DNA of 64,000 nt from Opitutia bacterium UBA953 (GTDB lineage: Bacteria > Verrucomicrobiota > Verrucomicrobiia > Opitutales > UBA953): NCBI GenBank assembly GCA_002293125.1, contig DBCR01000018.1, positions 22,592 to 86,591 of the forward strand, given 5' to 3'. Under the pieces are notes generated by a model that was given only the letters and a program-made list of their open reading frames with translations, was not told where the DNA came from and did not search any database. This document shows positions 45,907 through 53,659 of this stretch, in pieces (the first letter of the stretch is position 1; every line of letters starts with the position of its first letter). Made by a program: the position numbers and the translations under genes.

Positions 45907-45934
45907 GTTCTACCCCTCCCTCCCCCTCGGTCAA
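45907..45934 (-). promoter_or_regulatory. Probable sigma70-type promoter of the rpmF-plsX-fabH operon
   Basis: On the minus strand TTGACC (45934-45929) is followed by 16 bases and TAGAAC (45912-45907). These match the -35 and -10 consensus at 5 and 4 of 6 positions. Transcription would begin near 45900, giving a leader of about 18 bases before the rpmF ATG. Identified by eye only. Confidence 0.5.
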
Positions 45935-45985
45935 GCCCCCTTTCCATTCCCTTGCGATTGTGGGCCGGTTTGTTTGGCTGGCCTT

Positions 45986-46534
45986 ATGCCCGGCCATCCC
46001 GCCCTTTTCCTCGATCGTGACGGTAACCTGATCCGCGACCACCACCATACCTGCCGGGAGGAGCAGATTGAGCTGATTCCGGAGGTGAAGCCAGCCCTGG
46101 AGGCCTGCCTGCGGGCCGGCTACCGTCTCTTCGTGCTGACCAACCAGAGCGGCATCAACCGTGGCATCTTCACCTGGGCGCAATACGAGGCGTGCAATCG
46201 CCGCATGCTCGAACTGTTGGCGCTGCCGGCTCCGGGCATCCTGGAGATCAAGGCGGCGCCGGAGCGGCCCGATGAACCTTCCCTGTATCGTAAGCCGAGT
46301 CCCCGTTTCATCTTGGAGAAGATCGCGGAACATGGACTCGATCCGGCACGCTGTTGGATGACGGGCGACCGTGCCACGGACTGGGAGGCCGGGCTTAACG
46401 CCGGCATCCGTTCGTGCGCCATGCGCAGCGGCGCGGCTAAACCAGAGGAGCTTTGGGAGGCGGCCCGCCGTGGTTTCGCGGTACACGATGATTTTCCTGC
46501 ATTCGTGCGCGCGGAACTGAAGCTGGCTTTCTAG
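45986..46534 (+). CDS. GmhB-like HAD phosphatase (histidinol-phosphatase / heptose bisphosphate phosphatase family)
   Basis: A 182-residue HAD-IIIA phosphatase. Motif I is LFLDRDGNLI (nucleophile D in DRD), then LTNQSGINRGIFTWAQYEACN, which is the hallmark segment of GmhB and HisB-N. RKPSP and TGDRATDWEAGLNAG give motifs III and IV. GmhB normally has a zinc loop with three Cys and one His between motifs II and III; here that place reads APERPDEPSLYRKP without any Cys or His. Substrate is therefore uncertain. It reads away from rpmF across 103 bases. Confidence 0.75.
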   Translation: MPGHPALFLDRDGNLIRDHHHTCREEQIELIPEVKPALEACLRAGYRLFVLTNQSGINRGIFTWAQYEACNRRMLELLALPAPGILEIKAAPERPDEPSLYRKPSPRFILEKIAEHGLDPARCWMTGDRATDWEAGLNAGIRSCAMRSGAAKPEELWEAARRGFAVHDDFPAFVRAELKLAF

Positions 46535-46540
46535 GCCAAC

Positions 46541-46570
46541 AAAAAGGACGAACCGGTGGGTTCGTCCTTT
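46541..46570. terminator. Terminator between convergent GmhB-like and repeat-protein genes
   Basis: A perfect 12-base-pair stem (46543-46554 with 46559-46570) and a ggtg loop. The aaaaa run at its left edge becomes a T tract on the minus strand, so it best serves the repeat-protein gene at 46589. It may also stop the GmhB-like transcript, which ends 7 bases away. Confidence 0.75.
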
Positions 46571-46588
46571 GATCGCCTGGAAAGGAAA

Positions 46589-46912
46589 TTAGGCCTTCGG
46601 CTTTTCCTTATCGCAGGGGCACTTGTCTTCCTTCTTGTCGTCGCCGGCAGCAGCCTTGGGCTTTTCCTTGTCGGACGGGCAACCGTCGCACTTCTTCTTT
46701 TCTTCGGAAACGAGGGAGGCCTTGGGCTTTTCCTTGTCGGACGGGCAACCGTCGCACTTCTTCTTTTCTTCGGAGACGAGGGAGGCCTTAGGCTTTTCCT
46801 TGTCGGACGGGCAACCGTCGCACTTCTTCTTTTCTTCGGCGCTGACGAAGGCAGCGGAGAGAGCGAGGATACCGACGGTGAGGGTCAGGAGTTTGAGGAA
46901 CTTGGAGTTCAT
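46589..46912 (-). CDS. Secreted cysteine/lysine-rich repeat protein
   Basis: A 107-residue protein of no known family. A signal peptide ends at about residue 25 (FVSA). The mature part is a tandem array: two full 22-residue units and a shortened third, each built as EEKKKCDGCPSDKEKPKA plus SLVS in the full units. It ends with a variant unit containing KCPCDKEKPKA. The cysteines are at 31/34, 53/56, 75/78 and 98/100. About half of the mature residues are Lys, Glu or Asp, so it should be extended and highly soluble. CxxC pairs suggest metal binding or disulfides; no CxxCH haem motif is present. It has its own terminator. Confidence 0.72.
   Translation of the reverse strand: MNSKFLKLLTLTVGILALSAAFVSAEEKKKCDGCPSDKEKPKASLVSEEKKKCDGCPSDKEKPKASLVSEEKKKCDGCPSDKEKPKAAAGDDKKEDKCPCDKEKPKA
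46652..46837 (-). repeat. 66-base in-frame tandem repeat
   Basis: About 2.8 copies of a 66-base unit coding for the 22-residue repeat of the secreted cysteine-rich protein. The copies are nearly identical at the DNA level, with only a few silent differences such as ggaaacg/ggagacg, which indicates recent duplication or homogenisation. Copy number may vary between strains. Confidence 0.85.
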
Positions 46913-46920
46913 GATAGATG

Positions 46921-46951
46921 ACTATGGTTGGTGAATCCTAGCCCAAGTCAA
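46921..46951 (-). promoter_or_regulatory. Possible promoter of the repeat-protein gene
   Basis: On the minus strand TTGACT (46951-46946) is followed after 19 bases by CATAGT (46926-46921), 9 bases before the ATG. The -35 match is good, but the spacing is longer than ideal and the leader would be nearly absent. Weak call by eye. Confidence 0.3.
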
Positions 46952-46953
46952 TC

Positions 46954-46973
46954 GGCCGGAGGTCATTCCGGCC
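46954..46973 (-). terminator. Hairpin after the BtuF-like gene
   Basis: A 7-base-pair stem (ggccgga with tccggcc) with a 6-base loop, 13 bases past the BtuF-like stop. No T tract follows on the minus strand, so termination activity is uncertain; it may instead protect the transcript end. Confidence 0.35.
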
Positions 46974-46985
46974 AGTGAGTTTACC

Positions 46986-47780
46986 CTACCGACCGATCGC
47001 GTTACGGATGCGGGCAATCTCGTCCAATGACTTCGTTAAACCGCTGCCAGGCAACCAGTTGCTACCACTATTGACCTGATAGACGTGCTTGTTCTTAACG
47101 CAGCCCAGGTCTCTGACTCCGGGGATTCGCCCCATTTCAGTGGCTTTTTCAGGGCTGGTCGTGATGAGGCTGTCCACTCCGGAATTTTGGACCCAGAGCA
47201 CGGCGTCCGGTTTTGCAGCGACCAGGAGCTCCCAGTCGAACTTCAACCAGGCGCCGCGCGACAGGGCGGATTGCAACCCGGCGGCGGCCAAGGGTTCGGC
47301 AAGATAACTTTCCGGGCCGGCCATGACTCCATCCCAGATGACGATGATTTTTCGCGTCGGCGTCGCAGGCCGATTGGCGAAGGTCGCGGCAATCTTCTTT
47401 GCGGCATCGGTGCGTCCAGTCGCTTCGCCGATGAGAAGGATGTCCTTGCTGACGGAGTCGCGTGACTCCGGGTTCAGGACGAGCGTTCGCAGCCCGGCCT
47501 TCGCGCACTTCTCCGCCCAGAGTGGATTCGCCATGCGCGGGAGAATGACGAGGTCGGGCTTGGTCTTCAGCAGGCGCTCGAGGTCAGGCAGGAAGACGTC
47601 GGCGTCGCGCGCGGCCAGATGTTCTTTCAGGAGCGGACACCAGCGAGTCGCCATGACGATCTCCGTTGAGCAGCCTAGATCGATCAACGTCTGCGTCGCG
47701 CCCGGGCTGAAGCTGGCGATACGGTGACCAGCGGCGCTCAGCGTCAGGCAGGTCGCGAGCCAGAGGAAGAGCGGGCGCAT
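46986..47780 (-). CDS. BtuF/TroA-like periplasmic substrate-binding protein
   Basis: A 264-residue exported protein with a signal peptide (LFLWLATCLTLSAAG). The fold pattern is that of helical-backbone binding proteins for cobalamin or ferric chelates: RIASFSPGATQTLIDLGC near the N-terminus, then LERLLKTKPDLVILPRMANP, and WELLVAAKPDAVLWVQNSG. No permease or ATPase of an ABC transporter is in the window, so its partner is elsewhere or it scavenges by another route. Its ATG overlaps the pdxA stop (tgatg), indicating translational coupling. Confidence 0.78.
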   Translation of the reverse strand: MRPLFLWLATCLTLSAAGHRIASFSPGATQTLIDLGCSTEIVMATRWCPLLKEHLAARDADVFLPDLERLLKTKPDLVILPRMANPLWAEKCAKAGLRTLVLNPESRDSVSKDILLIGEATGRTDAAKKIAATFANRPATPTRKIIVIWDGVMAGPESYLAEPLAAAGLQSALSRGAWLKFDWELLVAAKPDAVLWVQNSGVDSLITTSPEKATEMGRIPGVRDLGCVKNKHVYQVNSGSNWLPGSGLTKSLDEIARIRNAIGR

Positions 47781-48682
47781 CAGGCCGAAAGCAGGCGCGC
47801 GAGGCGCATCGCCGAATCGAAGCTTCCGCGGTCCGCCTTGCCTTGGCCGGCGATTTCGTAGGCGGTGCCGTGGTCAGGGCTCGTGCGCACGTGCTTCAGC
47901 CCGAGGCTGAGGTTGGCCGACGTCGAGAAGTCCACGGCCTTCAGCGGCGCGAGGCCTTGGTCGTGGTAGATGGCGGCGACGGCGTCGAACTCACCCTGCA
48001 GGTGGCGGTGGAAAACGGTGTCGCCCGGCAGCGGGCCGACGACTTCATGCCCTTCGGCGCGCAAGGCTTCGACGGCCGGCCTGATGATGGCATCGTCTTC
48101 CTTCCCCAGTAGGCCGCCTTCGCCGGCGTGCGGGTTCAGTCCGCAGACGGCGATGCGTGGCCGACGGTCGCCGAGCTTCACACGGAGTGAAATGAGCGCG
48201 AGTACCGTGCGACGGATATCCGCGGCGGTGACGTTGCGCGGTACGTCGGCGAGCGGGAGATGCCAGGTGACAAGCCCGACGGTCATTTTGCCCCCAGCGA
48301 AGGCCATCACGGGCTCGCCACTCCAACGCGATGCGAAGAATTCCGTCTGGCCGGGAAAGGTATAGCCCACGCCAGCGAGGCCCTTCTTGTTCACGGGTCC
48401 AGTGACGACGGCGGCGAAGCGCTCACCGGAGGCGCCGCGGGCCGCCATCTCCATCGCGTCGATCGCGATGAGCTGTCCAGCGTCGTCGGGTTTGCCGGGA
48501 CGGGTGACGAAATCTTTCGGCCCGACGGAGATGCCTTGGCCGAGCCGTGCGATCCAATCGGCCGGGCCGATGGGCACGACGGTGGGCGCTGATTCCGGGT
48601 GCGCTTTAAGCCAGCTGGCGAGGAGTTCCGGGCCGACTCCGGCTGGATCTCCGCAGGTGACGGCGATGGGCAAGGAACTCAT
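47780..48682 (-). CDS. pdxA: 4-hydroxythreonine-4-phosphate dehydrogenase PdxA
   Basis: Oxidises 4-phosphohydroxy-L-threonine in the long pyridoxal phosphate pathway. At 300 residues it is somewhat shorter than E. coli PdxA. The metal ligands are all present: H141 in WHLPL, H185 in CGLNPHAGEGG, H240 in YHDQGL. VTGPVNK and RTSPDHGTAYEIAG are also as expected. The substrate-contacting His of the usual GHTEFF motif is Gln here (Q112 in PGQTEFF). Overlaps lpxA by 4 bases upstream and the BtuF-like gene by 1 base downstream. Confidence 0.9.
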   Translation of the reverse strand: MSSLPIAVTCGDPAGVGPELLASWLKAHPESAPTVVPIGPADWIARLGQGISVGPKDFVTRPGKPDDAGQLIAIDAMEMAARGASGERFAAVVTGPVNKKGLAGVGYTFPGQTEFFASRWSGEPVMAFAGGKMTVGLVTWHLPLADVPRNVTAADIRRTVLALISLRVKLGDRRPRIAVCGLNPHAGEGGLLGKEDDAIIRPAVEALRAEGHEVVGPLPGDTVFHRHLQGEFDAVAAIYHDQGLAPLKAVDFSTSANLSLGLKHVRTSPDHGTAYEIAGQGKADRGSFDSAMRLARLLSA

Positions 48683-49458
48683 TCGGGCGAGACGAAGCGG
48701 CCACGCTTACCGCCGAGAAAGAAGTTTAGGAAATCACGCGCCTCCAAGGTCTGGTAGTTGCCTTCGCTCAGGGCTTTCTGCGCGAGCGTGGCGCAGGTGC
48801 CGTGGGTGGCGTAGACTGCGTGGTAGGCCTGCTTGATCTCCGCGACGGCGGGGGCTGGCACGGCACGACGGCGCAGTCCGATGAGGTTGAGTCCAGAGAT
48901 CAAGTTGCGCCCGTGGGCCAGCGCGTTGGGCGGCACGTCTTCAGTGATGACGGCGTTACCCGAGACGAGCGCCCCGCCGCCGATACGGCAGAATTGGTGC
49001 ACCGCCACGCCCCCGCTGATGAAGGCCTTATCTCCGACGGACACGTGGCCACCGAGCATGCAGCCGTTGGCGAGGATGACCCGATCGCCGAGTATGCAAT
49101 CGTGGGCGACATGGCTACCGGCCATGAGCAAACCATCCGCGCCGATGACGGTGTGCGTGCCGGCCTTGGTGGCGCGGTGGATGGTGACGTGTTCGCGGAT
49201 GACCGTGCGGTCGCCGACGCGCGTGCCAGAGTCCGTCGCGGGGTCGAAGGAAAGATCCTGCGGATCACCGCCGACGACGGCGAAGTGGTCGACGCGTACG
49301 CCGGCCCCGAGTTCAGTCCGTGCCTTTACGATGGCATGCGCCGCGATGCGGCAGCCGGATCCGAGCGTCGCGCCGGCTTCGATGATCGCGAACGGTCCGA
49401 CCTCGACGTCGGTCGCGAGTCGGGCGGAAGGGTGGACCTGGGCGGAAGGGTGGATCAC
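48679..49458 (-). CDS. lpxA: UDP-N-acetylglucosamine O-acyltransferase LpxA
   Basis: First enzyme of lipid A synthesis; adds a 3-hydroxyacyl chain to UDP-GlcNAc. The 259-residue protein is a left-handed beta-helix made of hexapeptide repeats, with the catalytic His in GSHVAHDCILGDRVILANG. The conserved VAVHQFCRIGGGALVSGNAVI and VPPNALAHGRN follow, then the C-terminal helical domain. It implies an LPS-bearing outer membrane. lpxD, lpxC and fabZ, frequent neighbours elsewhere, are not in this window. Confidence 0.95.
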   Translation of the reverse strand: MIHPSAQVHPSARLATDVEVGPFAIIEAGATLGSGCRIAAHAIVKARTELGAGVRVDHFAVVGGDPQDLSFDPATDSGTRVGDRTVIREHVTIHRATKAGTHTVIGADGLLMAGSHVAHDCILGDRVILANGCMLGGHVSVGDKAFISGGVAVHQFCRIGGGALVSGNAVITEDVPPNALAHGRNLISGLNLIGLRRRAVPAPAVAEIKQAYHAVYATHGTCATLAQKALSEGNYQTLEARDFLNFFLGGKRGRFVSPE

Positions 49459-50066
49459 TTCGGAGGGTTGGCGCTGCCGAACAGTTCAAGTTGGGCGGCT
49501 TTGACCATATCGTAGACGCGGAGCAGGCGGAGCAACTGCAACGTGTCGGATTTGGCGTAACTCTGGTTCGATTCGACCACTTGGACGAGGTTCTCGAGGA
49601 TTGTCCGAAAGGTCAGCACATGGTCGACGCCGCTTTCGCGGAGCAGGGTGATGCTTTCGGAGCGCTGCGGTTCGGTGGACGGGATGCCCGGTAGCACCAG
49701 GATTTTCGCCATGGGCTGGTCCTCGGGCGATGTCAGATCGGCGAACGCCTCCTTCGCGGCCTTGACGGCTTCCTCGCGGACGAACTCGAGGAGGTCACCC
49801 TTCTTGATCATCGTCGGGGTGATGGCCTTGGTCGTATGCCAGGCTTTCACCGCGACGACGGCGGCACCGATTTTCGGCAGGTCCGAGCTGAAAAGCTGGA
49901 AGGGGGCATCGGCTCCGCGGAGCGGCGCCGGATTGATCACCAGCAGATCGCCTTCTTCATCGGCGCGTTTCCTGCGGGATTGGACGGCGTACTTGCGCGA
50001 CTGACGCACGAAGAAACCGTTCATCTCGAAATACTCGCGGACCAGACTGTCGTCGAAACCCGCCAT
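49455..50066 (-). CDS. Conserved hypothetical protein, possible PD-(D/E)XK-like fold
   Basis: A 203-residue soluble protein of unknown function. The first third reads VREYFEMNGFFVRQSRKYAV, then DEEGDLLVINP, and later IGAAVVAVKAWHT. An Asp before a hydrophobic strand followed by a strand ending in VK resembles the D...xVK pattern of PD-(D/E)XK nuclease-like folds, but this is only a visual match. The C-terminal half is helical. It overlaps lpxA by 4 bases (atga), so it is transcribed and coupled with lipid A synthesis. Confidence 0.7.
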   Translation of the reverse strand: MAGFDDSLVREYFEMNGFFVRQSRKYAVQSRRKRADEEGDLLVINPAPLRGADAPFQLFSSDLPKIGAAVVAVKAWHTTKAITPTMIKKGDLLEFVREEAVKAAKEAFADLTSPEDQPMAKILVLPGIPSTEPQRSESITLLRESGVDHVLTFRTILENLVQVVESNQSYAKSDTLQLLRLLRVYDMVKAAQLELFGSANPPK

Positions 50067-50120
50067 TGGCTGATAGGATGCGGGCGAGGGGGCGGTTTGG
50101 TCAACCCGCGATAAAAGACC

Positions 50121-50849
50121 TCAAAGGACGAAGCCGGCCGGAGCAATCGCCACGGTGAACTCACCCTTGAGTGAGCCCGCCTTCAGCGCTGGCACCAGTT
50201 CCGAAAGGGCGGAGGTGCGGATCGTCTCGTGCAGCTTGGTGAGTTCGCGGCCGACGCATGCGACCCGCTCGGGACCGAGAATCTCCAGCATCTCGTCCAG
50301 GAAGTCGCTGATGCGGTGGCAGGACTCGTGAAGTACGATAGTCTCATCGGCCTCCTTGAGGCCTTCGAGGAAGCGACGGCGGGCCGCGGATTTCGGCGGC
50401 AGGAAGCCGACGAAGCGGAACGCGTTGGTCGGGAGTCCGGAGGCAGAGAGCAGGGCCACGATCGCGCACGGGCCAGGCAAAGGGGTGACGGTTAGGCCGC
50501 GCCGCCGGCATTCGCGGGTGACGCGAAAGCCGGGGTCACTGATGCCTGGCGTGCCTGCATCGGTGATCAGGGCGATCTTCGCGCCGCCGGCGATCTTGTC
50601 GGCGATCAGGACGGCGGCGTCCTTCTCGTTGTGCTCATGGTAGGCGAGCATCGGCTTGGAGATCGCGAGGTGGCGAAGCAGGCCGCCGGTCACGCGCGTA
50701 TCTTCGCAGGCGACCAGGTCGCATTCCGCGATGGCCTCGCGGGCGCGGGCGGTGATGTCGCCGAGGTTACCCAACGGCGTAGCCACGACCCAGAGCCGTC
50801 CGGCCGGTCCCTGCGGACGGCCAGCGGCACCTGCGTCGGCGGGCGACAT
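50121..50849 (-). CDS. rsmI: 16S rRNA 2'-O-ribose C1402 methyltransferase RsmI
   Basis: Methylates C1402 in the ribosomal decoding centre. The 242-residue protein has the tetrapyrrole-methylase fold signatures: LWVVATPLGNLGDIT, CEDTRVTGGLL, ALITDAGTPGISDPG, and PLPGPCAIVALLSASGLPT. VGFLPPK and HESCHRI follow. Its ATG shares one base with the stop of the upstream lipoprotein gene (tgatg). Confidence 0.95.
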   Translation of the reverse strand: MSPADAGAAGRPQGPAGRLWVVATPLGNLGDITARAREAIAECDLVACEDTRVTGGLLRHLAISKPMLAYHEHNEKDAAVLIADKIAGGAKIALITDAGTPGISDPGFRVTRECRRRGLTVTPLPGPCAIVALLSASGLPTNAFRFVGFLPPKSAARRRFLEGLKEADETIVLHESCHRISDFLDEMLEILGPERVACVGRELTKLHETIRTSALSELVPALKAGSLKGEFTVAIAPAGFVL

Positions 50850-51019
50850 CAGCGTCGGTAGCCGGAACCCGGCGTCGATACGCCTGGGAGGCCGCCCTGC
50901 CAGCTGGAAGGCTGGGACAGGGGGAGCATGGAGTCGGCTGGCTTCTCGACGGTCTCACAACCTGTCAGACCAAGAAGGCAGGCAAACAGGGCGAAGGCGA
51001 TGAGCGTGCGGCCGAACAT
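50849..51019 (-). CDS. Small predicted lipoprotein (56 residues)
   Basis: Found by translating between two neighbouring genes. The product starts MFGRTLIAFALFACLLGLTGC: a signal sequence with lipobox LTGC and lipidated C21. The mature 35 residues are Pro/Ser/Gly-rich and likely unstructured. Both ends overlap neighbours by one base (tgatg): its ATG with the coiled-coil gene stop, and its stop with the rsmI ATG. This double coupling strongly supports it as a real gene. Function unknown. Confidence 0.75.
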   Translation of the reverse strand: MFGRTLIAFALFACLLGLTGCETVEKPADSMLPLSQPSSWQGGLPGVSTPGSGYRR

Positions 51020-51960
51020 CAGTTGAGCGTGATCTTAGTGGAGGGAGCGAGAGACACCGAGTCGGCCTTGGAGATGGCGCGGATGTCGAGTTCCTTGTCA
51101 GGCTGCAGCTGGCCGAAGGACAGGACTCCCTTGACGGTCGAGATCTGGACCTTGCCGACCTTCTTGCCGGCGATTTTCACGTCAAAGATGTCCTTGGCCT
51201 TGATACCGTTGGCTTCGCCGACCGAGAAGGCGACGATGCCGGAGTCGGCGTCGAGGGCGAGAACGTAGGTCAGGATGTTTTCGATCGGCGCATCGACGGC
51301 GACGACGGCTGGGGCATCATCACCCGGCTTGGCGGGCTCGCCGAGAGGGTCGCTGGCGAAGCCGAAGGGGGACGGGTTGTTATCCATCGCGCGGGAGACC
51401 TTGGCGTGGAGGCCGCGGTATTTGCCGATGATGAGTTCGGCTTTCTGTTCGGCGTTGGTAGCCTTGGTTTCGATTTCAGCGAGCTGTTCTTTCGTGAACA
51501 TGGCGGCAGCCTTTTCAGTGGCCTTGACGAGCTCTTCCTTGGTGCTGGCGAGGGCGGCTTCCGCGCCGTCCTTCTTGCTGTTGGCGTCGGTCAGCTGGGC
51601 GGCGAGTTCGTCGCGCTTGCGGGTGAGTTCGGCGCGTTCGCCTTCCAGCGTGGTGTTCGCGGCGGTGAGGCCCTCGATCTTCATCTTCTTGTCGGCGACG
51701 TCGGCGATGAAATCCTTCTTTTCTAGTTCGAGGTCGTTGATGCTCTTGCGCTTGGCGGTAAGGAGGGGGCCAACGGTTAAGAGCGAAGTCATGCGGGCGT
51801 CATATTCCTTGCCGGCCTTAACTTCGGCGTCGGTCACGGCCCAGGCGGTGTTCGTGAGGGCGAGATCCATCTTGCCTTTCAGGAGGAAGGCAAAGACGGC
51901 GGCGGCGCTGGCGGCGACGACGGTCAGGACGCGGAGGAAGGTGTTGAGCTTCTTGTTCAT
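51019..51960 (-). CDS. Membrane-anchored coiled-coil protein
   Basis: A 313-residue protein of no recognised family. One N-terminal membrane helix lies at about residues 8-27 (FLRVLTVVAASAAAVFAFLL). Residues about 70-175 form a long coiled coil rich in Ala, Glu, Lys. A C-terminal beta-rich domain (about 225-313) contains VAFSVGEANGIKAKDIFDVKIAGKKVGKVQI, a pattern seen in small barrel domains. Likely an envelope scaffold. It heads a coupled trio with the small lipoprotein and rsmI, starting 27 bases after pgi. Its leader is pyrimidine-rich. Confidence 0.72.
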   Translation of the reverse strand: MNKKLNTFLRVLTVVAASAAAVFAFLLKGKMDLALTNTAWAVTDAEVKAGKEYDARMTSLLTVGPLLTAKRKSINDLELEKKDFIADVADKKMKIEGLTAANTTLEGERAELTRKRDELAAQLTDANSKKDGAEAALASTKEELVKATEKAAAMFTKEQLAEIETKATNAEQKAELIIGKYRGLHAKVSRAMDNNPSPFGFASDPLGEPAKPGDDAPAVVAVDAPIENILTYVLALDADSGIVAFSVGEANGIKAKDIFDVKIAGKKVGKVQISTVKGVLSFGQLQPDKELDIRAISKADSVSLAPSTKITLN

Positions 51961-51987
51961 GGGGTAGGTGAAGGGGTAGGGCTGGGG

Positions 51988-53565
51988 TTAGGAATGGCTG
52001 AAGAGGGTCTTCCCGGGATCAGGAGAATCCTGACGGGAAATGGCACCGGGGTTGGACGAAACGTGCAGGAGGACTTTAAACACCAATTCTTCCTGCCCCT
52101 CAAGTGCAATTTCCTCGCAAACCTGCGAGACGGAGAGCCATTTGCCCTTGGCCTTGGCCAGGTTGGCGAGGGCGGCGGCCCGGACTTTGAGGGTCTCGGC
52201 GGCGGCCTTCTTGCCGGCCTCGACGCCAGGCTGGTGGTAGGCGTTGATGCCGAGCAGGTTGGCGTACAGGCCGACGGCTCGTTCGAAAAGCGCGATCAGC
52301 ATGCCCACGGAACGGGCGTCCACCTGATTGATGGTAATAGTAATATTAGCACGGCCGCTGCCCGAAAGGGCCTCGCGGGTGCCGAGCAGGAAGGCCTGGA
52401 GGTAGTCGCCGGAGGTCACGCCGGGCTCCACCTCGAGGGAACTGCCTTCGCGGTCCTTGAGGACCTCGATGAAGACGGCGAAAAAGTTATTCACACCGTC
52501 GCGGAGCTGCTGCACGTAGGCGTGCTGGTCCGTCGAACCTTTGTTCCCATAGACGGTGAGGCCTTGGTGGACCTTGCGGCCCTGGAGGTCGAGTTCCTTG
52601 CCGAGCGATTCCATGACGAGCTGCTGGAGGTAGCGGGAGAAGAGCAGGAGGCGGTCCTTGTACGGGAGCACGACCATGGCCTTGGTGCCGCGGCCCTCGG
52701 TGAGGTGATGCCAGGCCAAGGCGAGCGTGGCGGCCGGATTCCTCTGCGCATCAGGCACGCGGGTCAGCGCGTCCATCCCGCGGGCGCCGTCGAGCAGTCC
52801 GCGGATATCAATGCCCTGTAATGCGGCGGGCAGCAGGCCGACCGGGCCGATCTCGCTCGTCCGGCCACCGACCCAATCCCACATCGGGAAACGGGCGAGC
52901 CACTTCTCAGCCGTGGCGACCTTATCGAGCTGGCTACCTTCACCGGTGACGGCGACGGCGTGGGCGGCGAAGGAGAGTCCGGCCTGCTTCCAGCGGAGCG
53001 CGGCTTCGAGCTGTCCGTTGCGCGGTTCCGGCGTGCTGCCGGACTTCGAAGTCACGATGGCGAGCGTGGTGCCGAGGCGCGTGCCCAGCGTGTCGAACAC
53101 GCGGTCGATGCCGTCGGGGTCGGTGTTGTCGATGAAATGGACGCGGAGCTTGTCCGCCTTGCCGCCAAGTGCGTCGGCGACGAACTGCGGGCCGAGGGCC
53201 GAGCCGCCGATGCCGATGCAGAGGAGGTCGGTGAACTTACCAGCGGAGCCTTTGACCTGGCCAGCGTGGACCTGAGCGGCGAAGCCAGCGATGGCGTCGA
53301 TGGCGGCCTTCACTTCGGCGGCGATCTTCGCATCAGGCGCGAGCTCAGGGGCACGCAGCCAGTAGTGGCCGACCATGCGTTGCTCATCAGGGTTGGCGAC
53401 GGCGCCCTTCTCGAGCGCCGCCATGTCGGCGAACGCCTGGGCCATGGCCGGGGCCATCTTCTCGGCGAAACCGGCCGGCGCCGGGGCGCGGCTGAAGTCG
53501 AGCGAGATGCCGAGTTCAGGGAAGTTCTGGAGTTGCTTCCGGAAGAGGTCGAAGGAGTTGGCCAC
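51988..53565 (-). CDS. pgi: Glucose-6-phosphate isomerase
   Basis: Interconverts glucose-6-phosphate and fructose-6-phosphate. The 525-residue protein has [40 protein letters not shown], and the [12 protein letters not shown] and GVEAGKKAA segments typical of the longer PGI subgroup. GTG at 53565 gives [12 protein letters not shown] as start; the open frame further upstream crosses the ilvD terminator. No sugar transport gene is nearby. Confidence 0.94.
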   Translation of the reverse strand: MANSFDLFRKQLQNFPELGISLDFSRAPAPAGFAEKMAPAMAQAFADMAALEKGAVANPDEQRMVGHYWLRAPELAPDAKIAAEVKAAIDAIAGFAAQVHAGQVKGSAGKFTDLLCIGIGGSALGPQFVADALGGKADKLRVHFIDNTDPDGIDRVFDTLGTRLGTTLAIVTSKSGSTPEPRNGQLEAALRWKQAGLSFAAHAVAVTGEGSQLDKVATAEKWLARFPMWDWVGGRTSEIGPVGLLPAALQGIDIRGLLDGARGMDALTRVPDAQRNPAATLALAWHHLTEGRGTKAMVVLPYKDRLLLFSRYLQQLVMESLGKELDLQGRKVHQGLTVYGNKGSTDQHAYVQQLRDGVNNFFAVFIEVLKDREGSSLEVEPGVTSGDYLQAFLLGTREALSGSGRANITITINQVDARSVGMLIALFERAVGLYANLLGINAYHQPGVEAGKKAAAETLKVRAAALANLAKAKGKWLSVSQVCEEIALEGQEELVFKVLLHVSSNPGAISRQDSPDPGKTLFSHS

Positions 53566-53604
53566 GATAGGGGAGTCTTCCCCGCCACAACCCTGCTTGG
53601 CAAC

Positions 53605-53635
53605 AAAAAGGGCGGTCCGCCGAGGCGTCCGCCCT
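53605..53635 (-). terminator. Rho-independent terminator after ilvD
   Basis: A 7-base-pair stem (agggcgg with ccgccct), with extra pairing possible inside the 13-base loop, begins 25 bases beyond the ilvD stop. On the minus strand it runs into a T5 tract. It separates ilvD from pgi. Confidence 0.75.
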
Positions 53636-53659
53636 CTCATTTGCGCTCAGGTGAAGACC

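Noticed and set aside
45672..45947. 91-residue minus-strand frame over the rpmF region
   Set aside because: Out of frame with the clear 59-residue L32 coding sequence at 45703-45882.
46652..46837. Tandem repeat considered as a CRISPR array
   Set aside because: Units are contiguous 66-base in-frame coding repeats without spacers.
46556..46921. Plus-strand repeat frame (GLFLVGRATVALLLFFG)
   Set aside because: Antisense reading of the CxxC repeat gene; the minus-strand product has a signal peptide and its own terminator.
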